This document shows, in pieces, positions 10,483-24,413 of a stretch of DNA of 64,000 bases. Position 1 is the stretch's first letter, and each line of letters opens with the position of its first letter. Under the pieces are notes generated by a model. That model was not told the DNA's origin. It did no database searches and saw nothing but the letters and a program-made list of their open reading frames with translations. This DNA comes from Sphingomonas koreensis. Lineage in GTDB: Bacteria > Pseudomonadota > Alphaproteobacteria > Sphingomonadales > Sphingomonadaceae. Location: NCBI GenBank assembly GCA_006438735.1, contig RCZF01000004.1, positions 316,449-380,448 of the forward strand, written 5' to 3'. The position numbers and the translations under genes were made by a program.

Positions 10483-12258
10483 ATGACATCCGATCGAATT
10501 TCAACAGCCGTAGCGTGCGCGCCTGTTGCCATTGCCGACGCTGCTGATGACACGCCCGGCGTCGTCGCGATTGAACACGGCGGGGCAACGATCACTTATG
10601 CCGATCTCGTCGCCAGGGCCCGCTCGCTTGCCGCCGCTCTCGCTACCCGCGGCGTGACACGCGGCGATCTCGTCGCGGTGTGCCTGCCGCGCTCGATCGA
10701 TCAGATTGCCGCGACGCTTGCCGCATGGTTCGCCGGCGCCGCCTATCTGCCGCTCGATCCAGCCTGGCCCGAAGCGCGCGTGTCGGCGCTGATCGCCGAC
10801 GCCGACTGCGCCGCGGTGATTGCCGATGCCGATCCCGGCGCGCGGATCGCCGGCCGCGTCGCGCTTGTCTCTCCGAAAGCGACGGCGGACGCGGCGTTCG
10901 CGCCCGTCGCGACCAGCGCCGACGATCTCGCCTATGTCATCTTCACATCGGGCTCGACCGGCAAGCCCAAGGCAGTCGAAGTCACGCATGGCAACCTTGC
11001 TGCGTTGATCGCCTGGCACCGCGCGGCATTCGGCGTGGGCGCCGGCAGCCGCACCAGCCATCTCGCCGGGCTCGGCTTCGACGCCGCCGCCTGGGAAGTG
11101 TGGCCGACGCTCGCCGCCGGCGGCACGCTATCGCTGGTCGATGAAGCCACGCGGCTCGATCCGTCGGCGCTGCGCGGTTGGCTGATCGCCGAGCGCATCC
11201 AGGTTGCGTTCGCGCCGACCGCATTGGCCGAGCCGATGGTGGCGATGGCATGGCCCGCCGAAACCGCGCTCACCACGCTGTTGACCGGCGCCGACAAGCT
11301 CACCGTGCGCCCGGCGCCCGGCCTACCCTTCTCGTTCGTCAACAATTACGGCCCGACCGAATCGACCGTCGTCGCGACATCGGCCATCGTCGATGCCGAT
11401 GGCGCTGGGCTGCCGCCGATCGGCAAGCCGATTGCCGGAACCCACATCCATCTGCTGGGCGACGATGGCGCGCCCGTCACCGACGGCGAACCCGGCGAAA
11501 TCTGGATCGGCGGCTCGCAGGTCGCGCGCGGCTATCGCGGCGATGCCGCGCTCACCGCCGAACGCTTCGTATCGCATCCCGAGCACGGCCGGCTCTACCG
11601 CACCGGCGATCTCGGCGTGCGCCTCGCCGGCGGCGACCTCGCCTTTCGCGGCCGCGTCGACGGCCAGATCAAGATACGCGGCCACCGCATCGAGCCGGCC
11701 GAAATCGCCGCCGCGCTCAACCGGCTCGACGGCGTGTCGAGCAGCGCAGTGATCGCCCGCGACGGCGAGCTGATCGCCTATGTCGTCCCCGGTGCCGGCG
11801 GCGCGCCGACCGCGGCAAGTCTGCGCGAGGCGCTGTCCGCCAGCCTCCCCGATTACATGGTCCCCGCCCGCTTTGCGACGCTCGCCGCGCTGCCGCTGAC
11901 GCCCAATGGCAAGATCGATACGGCGGCGTTGCCCGATCAGGCCGATTGCGCCTTGGCCGAAGCCGCCACCGGCCGCGCGCCCGCCACGCCGACCGAAAAG
12001 CGCCTGCTCGGCATCGTCGCCGGCGTGATCGGCCGTCAGGATGTCGGCGTCGATGATGATTTCTTCCTGCTCGGCGGCCATTCGCTGCTCGGCACCCAAG
12101 TCGTCGTCCAGGCGCGCGACGCGTTCGGCGTCGAGCTGACGCTGTTCCATCTGTTCGAGGGCCGCACTGTCGCCAAACTCGCGCTGATCATCGAGCAATT
12201 GGTGATCGAGAAGCTCGATTCGATGAGCGACGAAGACATTCAGCGGATGGCCGGCTGA
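10483..12258 (+). CDS. NRPS initiation module (adenylation-thiolation), predicted Leu-activating
   Basis: A 591-residue A-T protein with no condensation domain, so it is probably the loading module. The A domain (about residues 25-505) has VIFTSGSTGKPKAVE (A3), NNYGPTE (A5), YRTGDL (A7), a RGHRIEPAEI-type A8 and LTPNGKID (A10). The carrier domain has FFLLGGHSLLG with phosphopantetheine serine S534. Aligning by eye to GrsA positions gives the pocket code D-A-W-F-L-G-N-V-V-K, which I recall as a published leucine code. It starts with GGGAGTGA upstream and ends overlapping the P450 start (TGATG). The cognate PPTase is three genes downstream. Product unknown. Confidence 0.92.
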   Translation: MTSDRISTAVACAPVAIADAADDTPGVVAIEHGGATITYADLVARARSLAAALATRGVTRGDLVAVCLPRSIDQIAATLAAWFAGAAYLPLDPAWPEARVSALIADADCAAVIADADPGARIAGRVALVSPKATADAAFAPVATSADDLAYVIFTSGSTGKPKAVEVTHGNLAALIAWHRAAFGVGAGSRTSHLAGLGFDAAAWEVWPTLAAGGTLSLVDEATRLDPSALRGWLIAERIQVAFAPTALAEPMVAMAWPAETALTTLLTGADKLTVRPAPGLPFSFVNNYGPTESTVVATSAIVDADGAGLPPIGKPIAGTHIHLLGDDGAPVTDGEPGEIWIGGSQVARGYRGDAALTAERFVSHPEHGRLYRTGDLGVRLAGGDLAFRGRVDGQIKIRGHRIEPAEIAAALNRLDGVSSSAVIARDGELIAYVVPGAGGAPTAASLREALSASLPDYMVPARFATLAALPLTPNGKIDTAALPDQADCALAEAATGRAPATPTEKRLLGIVAGVIGRQDVGVDDDFFLLGGHSLLGTQVVVQARDAFGVELTLFHLFEGRTVAKLALIIEQLVIEKLDSMSDEDIQRMAG

Positions 12259-13483
12259 TGGCGAGCAAACCTGCCTCCGATCCGTCGCTCAGCCTGTACC
12301 GGCTGCTCGATCCGGCGGTGCTCGCCGATCCCTATCCGCTCTATGCGCGGCTGCGCCAGGAGGATCCGGTCCATTGGGACCCGTTCCTGCATTGCTGGGT
12401 GGTGACGCGCTATGACGATGTCCACATCGTCCTCAAGCAGTTCTCCGCCGATCGCACGCCCTCGCCCGATCAGCTCCGCGCGCTCGGTATTGGCGGAATC
12501 GAGCCGATCGCCGAGGTGATGATGCGGCAGATGCTGTTCCTCGATGCACCCAAGCACACGCATTTGCGCAAACTCTGCTCGACCGCGTTCACGCCGCGCC
12601 GTGTCGAATTGCTCGAAACGCGCATCCACGCCATCGCGCACCGGCTGATCGACCGCGTAGCGGCGTCGGGCGAGATGGACGTGATCGGCGATTTCGCCGC
12701 GCCCTTCCCCTCGATCGTGTTCGCCGCCTTGCTCGGTGTTCCGGAAGAGGATCATGCGCAGCTCAAGAAATGGTCGGCCGATTTCGCCGAGATGCTGGGC
12801 AATTTTCAGCACAACATCGATCGCATCGCGCAGGTGCTCAAATCCACCGCCGAGATGGTCGATTACTTCCGTCGCGCGATCCTGGAAGAGGAACGCCCGC
12901 TCGCCGACGGCCTGCTCAAGAGCCTGGTCGAGGCCGAGGTCGACGGCGCGCGCCTGTCGATCGACGAGGTCATCGCCAACGCCATCGTGACGATGGTCGG
13001 CGGGCAGGAAACCACCACCAATCTGATCGGCTCCGGCCTGCTGACGCTGCTGCGCCAGCCCGACAAGCTCGCCGAGCTGCGCGACCGGCCCGAGATCATG
13101 GAGAGCGGCGTCGAGGAGCTGCTGCGCTACGAAAGCCCCAGCCAGCACACCGGCCGCATCGCCCATGAGGACACGGTGATCGGCGGGCACACGATCCGCA
13201 AGGGCGAGGCGGTGATGGCGGTGATGGCGGCAGGCAACCGCGATCCCGAACGTTTCGCCGATCCCGACACGCTGGACCTCGAGCGCGCCGACAATCGCCA
13301 CCTCGCGTTCGGCTGGGCGGCGCATTTCTGCTTCGGCGCGCCGCTCGCCCGTATGGAAGGCCGCATCGCTTTCCGCGCGCTGCTCGATCGCATGCCGAAT
13401 GTCGCGCTCGCCGCCGATCGGCTGGGCTGGCGCGAAAACCTGGGCCTGCGCGGCCTCAAAGCCCTGCCCGTGAGTTTCGACGC

Positions 13484-13487
<4 letters not shown>
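12258..13487 (+). CDS. Cytochrome P450, likely acting on carrier-bound amino acid
   Basis: A 409-residue bacterial class P450. Seen: I-helix MVGGQETTTNLIG (acid-Thr pair ETT), K-helix EELLRYESP (ExxR) and the heme-ligand loop FGWAAHFCFGAPLARM with cysteine C358. The usual third glycine of the loop (FGxGxHxCxG) is alanine here. It is wedged between two NRPS modules with overlaps on both sides, so it is almost certainly a tailoring enzyme of the same pathway. By analogy with P450s that beta-hydroxylate aminoacyl carrier proteins, it may hydroxylate the leucyl thioester on the first module; that is inference. No ferredoxin or reductase gene is adjacent. Confidence 0.93.
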
Positions 13488-17470
<3,983 letters not shown>

Positions 17471-17474
17471 GGCG

Positions 17475-18119
17475 ATGCCCCGGGTCGAGCTGCGGATCGG
17501 CGTGCTCGATCTGGACACGGACGAGGTAGCTACGCTGGCCGCGCTGCTCGACGATGCCGAGCGCGACCGCGCCGCGCGGTTCCGCTTCGATCATGACCGG
17601 CGGCGGTTCGTCGTGCGCCGCGCTCGGTTGCGGCTGTGGCTTGGCGATCTCATGGCGCAAGCGCCGGGGCGCGTGCAATTCACCACCAATGCTTATGGCA
17701 AACCCGAGGTAATCGACGGCCCTCGGTTCAGCCTGTCTCATTCATGCGAGCTGATGCTGCTGGCGACCTCGGACACCGAAATCGGCTGCGACGTCGAGGC
17801 GATCGACGATGCGCTCGATTGGCCGCCGCTCGCCGACAGCCTGTTCGCGCCCCCCGAGCGCGCCGCGCTTGCCGCCCTGCCCGCGTCCGACGCCCGGCGC
17901 GGTTTCTTCGATTGCTGGGCGCGCAAGGAAGCGTTCGTCAAGGCGATCGGCCAGGGACTGTCCTATCCGTTGACCGACTTCACCGTCTCGGTCGGCGCCG
18001 AGGCCGCGCTTGCCGCGCCTGAGCCCGGCTGGTCGATCGCCGCCGTCGAGGTTGCGCCCGGCTATGCCGCCGCAGTCGTTGCGCGTGGGCGCGCGGTAAC
18101 GATCGTTCGCCCGGCCTGA
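17475..18119 (+). CDS. 4'-phosphopantetheinyl transferase, Sfp type
   Basis: A 214-residue Sfp/Gsp-type PPTase that converts apo carrier domains to the holo form with CoA. Motifs: SLSHSCELMLL, IGCDVEAID (D106, E108, magnesium ligands) and CWARKEAFVKAIGQ (E152, K156). It begins four bases after the NRPS stop and is the last gene of the operon. It ends immediately next to the convergent carboxylase gene. Its presence makes the four-gene operon self-sufficient for NRPS activation. The start is an ATG at 17475 with GAGG upstream. Confidence 0.92.
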   Translation: MPRVELRIGVLDLDTDEVATLAALLDDAERDRAARFRFDHDRRRFVVRRARLRLWLGDLMAQAPGRVQFTTNAYGKPEVIDGPRFSLSHSCELMLLATSDTEIGCDVEAIDDALDWPPLADSLFAPPERAALAALPASDARRGFFDCWARKEAFVKAIGQGLSYPLTDFTVSVGAEAALAAPEPGWSIAAVEVAPGYAAAVVARGRAVTIVRPA

Positions 18120-19721
18120 TTACATCCGGAACACGCCGAAGCTTGGCCGTTCGGGGATCGGCGCGTTGAGCGTCGCCGCAAACGCCAGGCCCAGCACATC
18201 GCGGGTTTGCGCGGGATCGATGATGCCGTCGTCCCACAGCCGCGCGGTGGCATGCCAGGGGTTGCCCTCATCCTCGTATTTCTCGCGGATCGGCGCCTTG
18301 AACGCTTCGGTCTGCTCGTCGGTCCAGCCATCGGCATCGCGGTGGACCGTCGCCAGCACGCTCGCGGCCTGCTCGCCGCCCATCACGCTGATCCGGCTGT
18401 TGGGCCAGGAGAACAGGAAGCGGGGCGAATAGGCTCTGCCGCACATGCCGTAATTGCCCGCGCCGAAGCTGCCGCCGATCAGCACCGTGATCTTGGGCAC
18501 GCTGGCCGTCGCCACCGCCGTCACCAGCTTGGCGCCGTGCTTGGCGATCCCTTCCGCCTCATATTTGCCGCCGACCATGAAGCCCGAGATGTTCTGCAGG
18601 AACAGCAGCGGAATGCGCCGCTGGCAGGCGAGCTCGATGAAATGCGCGCCCTTCACCGCGCTTTCGCTGAACAACACGCCGTTGTTGGCGAGGATCGCCA
18701 CCGGCATCCCCCAGATATGCGCGAACCCGCACACCAGGCTGCTGCCATACAGCGCCTTGAACTCGTGGAATTCGCTGCCGTCGACCAAACGCGCGATCAC
18801 CTCGTGCACGTCATAGGGCGCCCGGACATCCTCGGGGACGATCCCGTATAGTTCCTCGTCATCGAATTTGGGCGGCCGCGGCTCCTTGAGCGCGATGTCC
18901 GGCGTGCGATTGGCGGGGAGCGTCGAGACGATATCACGGACGATGGTCAGCGCATGCTCGTCATTTTCGGCGACGTGATCGACCACGCCCGATTTGCGAC
19001 CGTGCGTTTCAGCCCCGCCGAGCTCCTCGGCCGAGATCACCTCGCCCGTCGCCGCCTTGACCAGCGGCGGGCCGGCAAGGAAAATCGTGCCCTGATTGCG
19101 CACGATGACGCTCTCGTCGCTCATCGCGGGCACATAGGCGCCACCGGCGGTGCAGCTGCCCATCACGCAGGCGATTTGCGGGATGCCGAGCGCCGACATA
19201 TTCGCCTGGTTGAAGAAGATTCGCCCGAAATGATCGCGATCCGGAAATACCTCGGCCTGGTGCGGCAGGTTCGCGCCGCCGCTATCGACCAGATAGACGC
19301 AGGGCAGCCGGTTGGCCTCGGCGATCTCTTGCGCGCGGAGATGCTTCTTCACGGTTAGCGGGTAATAGGTGCCGCCCTTCACCGTGGCATCGTTGCAGAC
19401 GACCATCACCTGCCGGCCCGATACGCGGCCGATGCCGCAGATCAGCCCCGCGCCCGGCACCTCGCCGTCATACAGGTCGTTCGCGGCAAGCTGGCCGATC
19501 TCGAGAAACGGCGAACCGGGATCGAGCAGCCGCTCGACGCGCTCGCGCGGGAGCAGCTTGCCCCGCGAGACATGACGCTCGCGGCTCTTCTCGCTGCCGC
19601 CCAGCGCGGCGGTGGCGACATCGGCGCGCAGCCGATCGACTAGCGCGCGATTGTGCGCGGCATTGACGCGAAACGGCTCGCTCTCAGGCGATAATTTGGT
19701 GTCGAGCACCGGCGCGCTCAT
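18120..19721 (-). CDS. liuB: Methylcrotonyl-CoA carboxylase, carboxyltransferase (beta) subunit
   Basis: Encodes 533 residues of an acyl-CoA carboxyltransferase. Crotonase-type blocks include [21 protein letters not shown], the oxyanion-forming [15 protein letters not shown] and the C-terminal [25 protein letters not shown]. These match the biotin-dependent 3-methylcrotonyl-CoA carboxylase beta subunit of leucine catabolism better than propionyl-CoA carboxylase; that is a judgement from the sequence signature. Start chosen at ATG 19721 with GAGGAG six bases upstream. The acyl-CoA dehydrogenase at 23122-24279 is the preceding pathway step. The alpha subunit is not in view. Confidence 0.88.
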   Translation of the reverse strand: MSAPVLDTKLSPESEPFRVNAAHNRALVDRLRADVATAALGGSEKSRERHVSRGKLLPRERVERLLDPGSPFLEIGQLAANDLYDGEVPGAGLICGIGRVSGRQVMVVCNDATVKGGTYYPLTVKKHLRAQEIAEANRLPCVYLVDSGGANLPHQAEVFPDRDHFGRIFFNQANMSALGIPQIACVMGSCTAGGAYVPAMSDESVIVRNQGTIFLAGPPLVKAATGEVISAEELGGAETHGRKSGVVDHVAENDEHALTIVRDIVSTLPANRTPDIALKEPRPPKFDDEELYGIVPEDVRAPYDVHEVIARLVDGSEFHEFKALYGSSLVCGFAHIWGMPVAILANNGVLFSESAVKGAHFIELACQRRIPLLFLQNISGFMVGGKYEAEGIAKHGAKLVTAVATASVPKITVLIGGSFGAGNYGMCGRAYSPRFLFSWPNSRISVMGGEQAASVLATVHRDADGWTDEQTEAFKAPIREKYEDEGNPWHATARLWDDGIIDPAQTRDVLGLAFAATLNAPIPERPSFGVFRM

Positions 19722-19834
19722 CCACAACTCCTCTCATTGTTGCGCGTCTGACTAGGGTTTCGGGAAGCGACTGGCAATCGCCGCGCCGGAGGTGTAGCCC
19801 CGCGGTCATACACCGGACTCTGGAGAGGGTATTC

Positions 19835-21919
19835 ATGAAGCGGATCGCAATTCTCACGGCGGCGCTGCTCGCCACCACCGCCTGCACGGTCAATTCCGGC
19901 AACAACACCGCGGCGGCGGGCAACACCACCGCCCCGGCCGCCACGCAATCGGGGATCGATCTCGCCGGCATGGACAAGAATGTGAAGCCGGGCGACAATT
20001 TCGACGACTATGCCAATGGCGGCTGGCGCGCGAAAACCGAAATCCCCGGCGACCGCGCCTCGACCGGCGTGTTCTATGACGTGTTTGAAAAGGCCGAGGC
20101 CAATAACCGCGCGATCATCGACGCCGCGATCAAATCGAATGCCGCCGCCGGCACCGATCAGGGCATGATCGCCAATTATTATAATGCGTTCATGGATACC
20201 GCCGGCATCGAGAAGCGTGGCCTCGCCCCGGTGCAGGACGATGTCGCCGCGATCGCCAATCTAAAGGACAAGTCGCAGCTGGCGACGATGCTCGGCGCCA
20301 ACCTGCGCGCTGACGAAGACCCGATCAACGCGACCAGCCTGGGCACCGAAAACCTGTTCGGTCTGTTTGTCACGCAGGCGCTGACCGATCCGAACACCAC
20401 CGTGCCCTATCTGCTGCAAGGCGGCCTCGGCCTGCCCGATCGCGATTACTATCTCTCGGCCTCGCCCGACATGGCGAAGATCCGCGACGCCTACAAAAGC
20501 TATGTCGCGCAACTCCTCACGTTGGCGGGGATCAGCGATCCGCAGGCGCGTGCCGCGCGGATCGTCGATCTCGAAACCAAGCTCGCCAAGGCGCACGCCG
20601 ATCTCACCACCACCGAGCAGATGTCGAAAGGCCACGATCCCTGGACCAAGGCGGATTTTGCCAAGAAGGCGCCGGGGCTCGATTGGGATGCTTATTGGCA
20701 GGCGGCGGGCCTCGGCAATCAGCAGGATTTCATCGCCTGGCAACCGAGCGCGATCACCGGCGAGGCCGCGCTCGTCGCCAGCGAGCCGCTGCAGAACTGG
20801 CAGGACTGGCTGACCTTCCACCGCATCAACCAGGTGACTTCGGCGCTGCCGAAAGCGCTCGATGATGCGCATTTCGCCTTTTACGGCACCACGCTCAACG
20901 GCACGCCGCAGAACCGCACGCGTGACAAGCGCGCGATCGGCGCGGTGCAGGGCGCGCTCGGCGATGCCGTCGGGCAACTTTACGTGAAGCAATATTTCCC
21001 GGCCTCGTCGAAGGCCGATATCCAGAACATGGTGAAAAACATCCTGGCGGCGTTCGACAAGCGCGTCGCCAATCTCGACTGGATGGCGCCAGCGACCAAG
21101 GCCGAGGCGCGCAAGAAGATCGAGACGCTGAAGGTCGGCGTCGGCTATCCCGAAACGTGGCGCAGCTACGCCGGGCTCGATATTCGCGCCGATGATCCGG
21201 TCGGCAACATGCGCCGCGCGAGCTTGCTCGAATATCGCCACCAGATCGGCAAGATCGGCCAGCCGGTCGATCGCGGCGAGTGGTGGATGACGCCGCAGAC
21301 GGTCAACGCGGTAAACCTGCCGCTGCAGAACGCGCTCAATTTCCCCGCGGCGATCCTGCAGGCACCGTTCTACGATCCAAACGCCGATGCCGCGCATAAT
21401 TACGGATCGATCGGCGCGACGATCGGCCATGAGATCAGTCACAGCTTCGACAATAACGGCGCGGAGTTCGATTCGACCGGCAAGCTCAGGAACTGGTGGA
21501 CCCCGGCCGATCTGGAGCATTTCAAGCAACAGGGCGCCGCGCTCGTTGCGCAGTACAACGCCTATGAGCCGCTGCCGGGGCTGCACATCAAGGGCCAGCA
21601 GACGCTCGGGGAGAACATCGCCGACGTGGCCGGGCTTACGGCGGCCTACGAGGCGTATCACGCATCGCTGAACGGCAAGCCCGCGCCGGTGATTGACGGC
21701 CTGACCGGCGACCAGCGCTTCTTCCTCGCCTTCGCGCAGAGCTGGCGCGAGAAGACCCGCGACCAGGCGATGAAACAGCAGCTCGCCACCGACGGCCACG
21801 CCCCCGGCAGCTACCGCGCGCTGACCGTGCGCAACCTCGACGCCTGGTATCCGGCGTTCGGCGTGCAGCCGAGGCAGAAATTGTACCTGACGCCCGACAA
21901 GCGCGTCCACGTATGGTAA
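19835..21919 (+). CDS. M13 family zinc metallopeptidase, lipoprotein
   Basis: A 694-residue neprilysin-type (PepO-like) peptidase anchored by a lipoprotein signal (LLATTAC, about residues 10-16). The gluzincin motif is GHEISHSFDNNG, with H532, E533 and H536, and the third zinc ligand is in ENIADVAGL about 60 residues on. The N-terminal M13 domain contains FDDYANGGWRAKTEIP and FVTQALTDPNTTVPYLLQGGLGLPDRDYY. The C-terminus (KRVHVW) matches the aromatic end typical of M13 enzymes. A good ribosome binding site (GGAGAGGG) precedes ATG 19835. It probably cleaves short peptides in the periplasm or at the outer membrane. Confidence 0.95.
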   Translation: MKRIAILTAALLATTACTVNSGNNTAAAGNTTAPAATQSGIDLAGMDKNVKPGDNFDDYANGGWRAKTEIPGDRASTGVFYDVFEKAEANNRAIIDAAIKSNAAAGTDQGMIANYYNAFMDTAGIEKRGLAPVQDDVAAIANLKDKSQLATMLGANLRADEDPINATSLGTENLFGLFVTQALTDPNTTVPYLLQGGLGLPDRDYYLSASPDMAKIRDAYKSYVAQLLTLAGISDPQARAARIVDLETKLAKAHADLTTTEQMSKGHDPWTKADFAKKAPGLDWDAYWQAAGLGNQQDFIAWQPSAITGEAALVASEPLQNWQDWLTFHRINQVTSALPKALDDAHFAFYGTTLNGTPQNRTRDKRAIGAVQGALGDAVGQLYVKQYFPASSKADIQNMVKNILAAFDKRVANLDWMAPATKAEARKKIETLKVGVGYPETWRSYAGLDIRADDPVGNMRRASLLEYRHQIGKIGQPVDRGEWWMTPQTVNAVNLPLQNALNFPAAILQAPFYDPNADAAHNYGSIGATIGHEISHSFDNNGAEFDSTGKLRNWWTPADLEHFKQQGAALVAQYNAYEPLPGLHIKGQQTLGENIADVAGLTAAYEAYHASLNGKPAPVIDGLTGDQRFFLAFAQSWREKTRDQAMKQQLATDGHAPGSYRALTVRNLDAWYPAFGVQPRQKLYLTPDKRVHVW

Positions 21920-22076
21920 GTGAAAGACGCAGCGTCACGTCGCGACAGGCGTGGCGCTGCGGCCGCTATTGGGTGGATTTGAGACGGGCAGCTTTCGGCA
22001 AGCGGCTGCACCTAAGCGGACATAGACTTAGGACGCAGATCAGCCTAGTTTCAGCCTTCTCGTATGGAGATATTTC

Positions 22077-22244
22077 ATGTTTCCGATTTGGGTTTATTTC
22101 GCCGCCGCGCTCGCGATCGCATTAATCGCGTTCGGCATAGGTCAACTCGTGCCCGGACTTGGCGTAGCCTTCATGGCCCTGAGCTCCACCATGTGGACCG
22201 CCTATGTCATCTATCGCGGAAAAGCATCTAACCGAGCTTGCTGA
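22077..22244 (+). CDS. Small single-helix membrane protein
   Basis: A 55-residue frame beginning MFPIWVYFAAALAIALIA. Most of the protein is hydrophobic, with two closely spaced helices (about residues 5-24 and 26-46), and it ends with a basic tail (YRGKASNRAC). GGAGA lies seven bases upstream of the ATG, which is a good site. I do not recognise a family. It is too short for standard gene calling, and no neighbour context suggests a role. Confidence 0.6.
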   Translation: MFPIWVYFAAALAIALIAFGIGQLVPGLGVAFMALSSTMWTAYVIYRGKASNRAC

Positions 22245-22283
22245 TCGAGCAGCAAGGCGACCACCCTAGCGAACGGCGAAAAC

Positions 22284-22385
22284 TGGGGCGGTTGCTGGCG
22301 CGCAGTTTTCTTCGCCAACAGCGGAACGGCGGGTTCGCGGCGATACGGGTCGCTTCTGCCACCGCGAACGGCACGAGATGGGTGT
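22284..22385 (-). repeat. Dispersed intergenic repeat, copy in the core chromosome
   Basis: Read on the minus strand it matches the repeat family found mainly between 43.8 and 52.8 kb: a GTGCCGTTCGCGGTGGCAG head, GCCGTTCCGCTGTTGGCG centre and ACCGCCCCA end. It is the only good copy seen outside the island and lies in opposite orientation to the others, so the family is not confined to the island. Confidence 0.7.
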
Positions 22386-22597
22386 TAGTTCTCGGTCCGC
22401 TTCTCTTCCCAGTGCCCCGGATGCCGGCGCTGGAACTCTTCCCATAATACATCACTCGCTGCTCGAAGGAGTTCGATTGCTTCGGGATCACACTCCGACG
22501 CTTCGGCATCATCTATTACGCCGAACAATCCCGTTAGAACAAACCCGTAGTAGTCTGCGGCAGTGTGAGGCGGGGAGTTTTCTTCAGCGGCCGGCAT
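22385..22597 (-). CDS. Hypothetical protein
   Basis: An open frame of about 70 residues from ATG 22597 (MPAAEENSPPHTAADYYG) to a TAA at 22385. The protein is acidic and includes ADYYGFVLTGLFGVIDDAEASECDPEAIELL. The frame continues upstream to 22690 with a GTG, so the true start is unclear; a purine-rich AGG lies just before the ATG. No recognised domain. It borders the repeat at 22284-22385. Low to moderate support, based on amino-acid composition and the open frame only. Confidence 0.4.
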   Translation of the reverse strand: MPAAEENSPPHTAADYYGFVLTGLFGVIDDAEASECDPEAIELLRAASDVLWEEFQRRHPGHWEEKRTEN

Positions 22598-22692
22598 AAG
22601 CCTAAGATGCCCCTTTAAGTCAGCGTCCGCAATGAGGAGTGTTTGGTCGCCAGTCGAACGACCGGAAGTGGGGCGCTTCCTGCTATTCACCC

Positions 22693-22790
22693 GTCATCCC
22701 CGCGGAGGCGGGGATCCAGAGTCATTTATCTTGCGAGGAGACTACGCCGCCGGCGATTCTGGATTCCCGCCTTCGAGGAAATGACGATTA
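22693..22790. repeat. Palindromic intergenic repeat of the CGTCATCCCCGC type
   Basis: An approximately 100-bp imperfect palindrome. It begins CGTCATCCCCGCGGAGGC at 22693 and ends with CTGGATTCCCGCCTTCG then AATGACG near 22790. The two ends are near reverse complements of each other and enclose a spacer. This element type is widespread between genes in many Proteobacteria. It lies in the gap between a hypothetical gene and the isovaleryl-CoA dehydrogenase. Confidence 0.8.
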
Positions 22791-23121
22791 GGCGAGCCAA
22801 AGCTATCGGCCTTCCAATGTTGGAAAATATCTGAGACACCGTCGCGTCTCCTTGGACGACCGCTCTTTGACAAACGCATCATCTCAAGTCGCAGACCCGT
22901 CGCCGTCACCGACGCCTCGCGGTGCGGGACGGTCGCTTGAGAGCCGCGTCGCCGTCGCGCTTTGGATCGCAACCGGCGCGGGCGTGTCGCTTCATTGTCG
23001 CGTAGGTGCGGCAAAGGCGCCGCTTGGTGGGCGCTTCCCCGGCGCAAGAGCCGGGAAAACGCTGCCAGGCTCTCTACTTTCTCCACTTCACATCGGAAAC
23101 GAGAACGATCGGAGACGTGTC
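22791..23121. other. Intergenic stretch without recognised features
   Basis: About 330 bases between the palindromic repeat and the 3' end of the acyl-CoA dehydrogenase gene. Several short frames are open on both strands, but none has a plausible start, ribosome site or recognisable protein. I see no RNA gene or terminator. Confidence 0.5.
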
Positions 23122-24279
23122 CTACGCCCCGATCAGCTCCCGCCCGATCAGGAAGCGCCTGATCTCGTTGGTGCCCGCGCCGATGTCGTAGAGCTTGGCG
23201 TCGCGCAGGAAGCGTTCGACCGGCCATTCTTTCGTATAGCCCGCGCCGCCGAGCGCCTGGATCGCCTCGAGCGATGTCTTCACCGCATTCTCGCTCGCCA
23301 GCAGGATCGCGCCCGCCGCGTCGAAGCGCGTAGTTTTGCCGGCATCGCAGGCGCGCGCCACTGCGTAGACATAGGCACGCGCCGAATTGAGCGCGACGTA
23401 CATGTCGGCGATCTTGCCTTGCATGAGCTGGAACGACCCGATCGGGGTGCCGAATTGCTTGCGCTCGCGCACGTACGGCAGCACCACGTCGAGGCACGCC
23501 TGCATGATTCCGATCGGGCCAGCGGCGAGCACCGCGCGTTCGTAATCGAGGCCGCTCATCAGCACGCCGACGCCGCCGTTCAACGGCCCCATCACGTTCT
23601 CCGCGGGCACCTCGCAATCCTCGAAAACGAGTTCGGCGGTGTCGGAGCCACGCATCCCCATCTTGTCGAGCTTCTTCGACACCGAGAAGCCGACCATGCC
23701 CTTCTCGATCAGGAAGGCGGTGATGCCGCGCGGTCCGGCCGGGCCATCGGTCTTGGCATAGACGACGAGCGTATCCGCCTCGGGCGCGTTGGTGATCCAG
23801 AATTTGGTGCCGTTGAGAATGTAGCGGTCGTTGCCTTGCGCGGTGGCCTTCAATTTCATCGACACCACGTCGGAGCCGCTGCCCGCCTCGGACATGGCGA
23901 GGCTGCCGACATGCTCGCCCGAAATCAGCCTGGGAAGGTATCTGGCCTTTTGCTCATCATTGCCCCAGCGGCGGATTTGATTGACGCACAGGTTCGAATG
24001 CGCGCCGTAGCTCAGCCCGATCGAGGCCGAGGCGCGGCTCACCTCCTCCATCGCCACGACATGCTCGAGATAGCCGAGCCCGAGCCCGCCCCACTCCTCT
24101 TCCACCGTGATTCCGTGCAGGCCTAGTTCGCCCATCTCCGGCCACAGCGAGCGATCGAACTTGTTGTCCTCGTCGATCGCCGCCGCCTTGGGCGCGATGC
24201 GATCGGCGGCAAAGCGGCTGGTCGTTTCACGGATCATATCGGCAGTTTCGCCGAGCGCGAAATCGAGCGCGGGTTGCAT
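23122..24279 (-). CDS. liuA: Isovaleryl-CoA dehydrogenase
   Basis: A 385-residue flavin acyl-CoA dehydrogenase. It has [18 protein letters not shown] (FAD-binding region), [17 protein letters not shown], and a C-terminal [42 protein letters not shown] block. The residue pattern matches isovaleryl-CoA dehydrogenase of leucine degradation rather than medium-chain enzymes; this assignment is by family resemblance. Start chosen at ATG 24279 because AGGAGAG lies eight bases upstream. The carboxylase for the next step is at 18120-19721, in the same orientation but separated by an M13 peptidase gene. Confidence 0.9.
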   Translation of the reverse strand: MQPALDFALGETADMIRETTSRFAADRIAPKAAAIDEDNKFDRSLWPEMGELGLHGITVEEEWGGLGLGYLEHVVAMEEVSRASASIGLSYGAHSNLCVNQIRRWGNDEQKARYLPRLISGEHVGSLAMSEAGSGSDVVSMKLKATAQGNDRYILNGTKFWITNAPEADTLVVYAKTDGPAGPRGITAFLIEKGMVGFSVSKKLDKMGMRGSDTAELVFEDCEVPAENVMGPLNGGVGVLMSGLDYERAVLAAGPIGIMQACLDVVLPYVRERKQFGTPIGSFQLMQGKIADMYVALNSARAYVYAVARACDAGKTTRFDAAGAILLASENAVKTSLEAIQALGGAGYTKEWPVERFLRDAKLYDIGAGTNEIRRFLIGRELIGA

Positions 24280-24413
24280 CTGACTCTCCTCAAGTCGTTG
24301 ATCGATTTGGCAAAGCCGCACAAAGGTTGCGGAGTCGCGTCATATCCTTACGCTATGGCCAACCGCCCGGCCTTCGACAAGGTTCGGGCCTCACGTCTTT
24401 CTGGGGGAATCTC

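Noticed and set aside
18120-24279. A contiguous leucine-degradation (liu) operon
   Set aside because: Carboxylase beta subunit and isovaleryl-CoA dehydrogenase are both present, but a divergent M13 peptidase and small genes lie between them, so they are not one operon.
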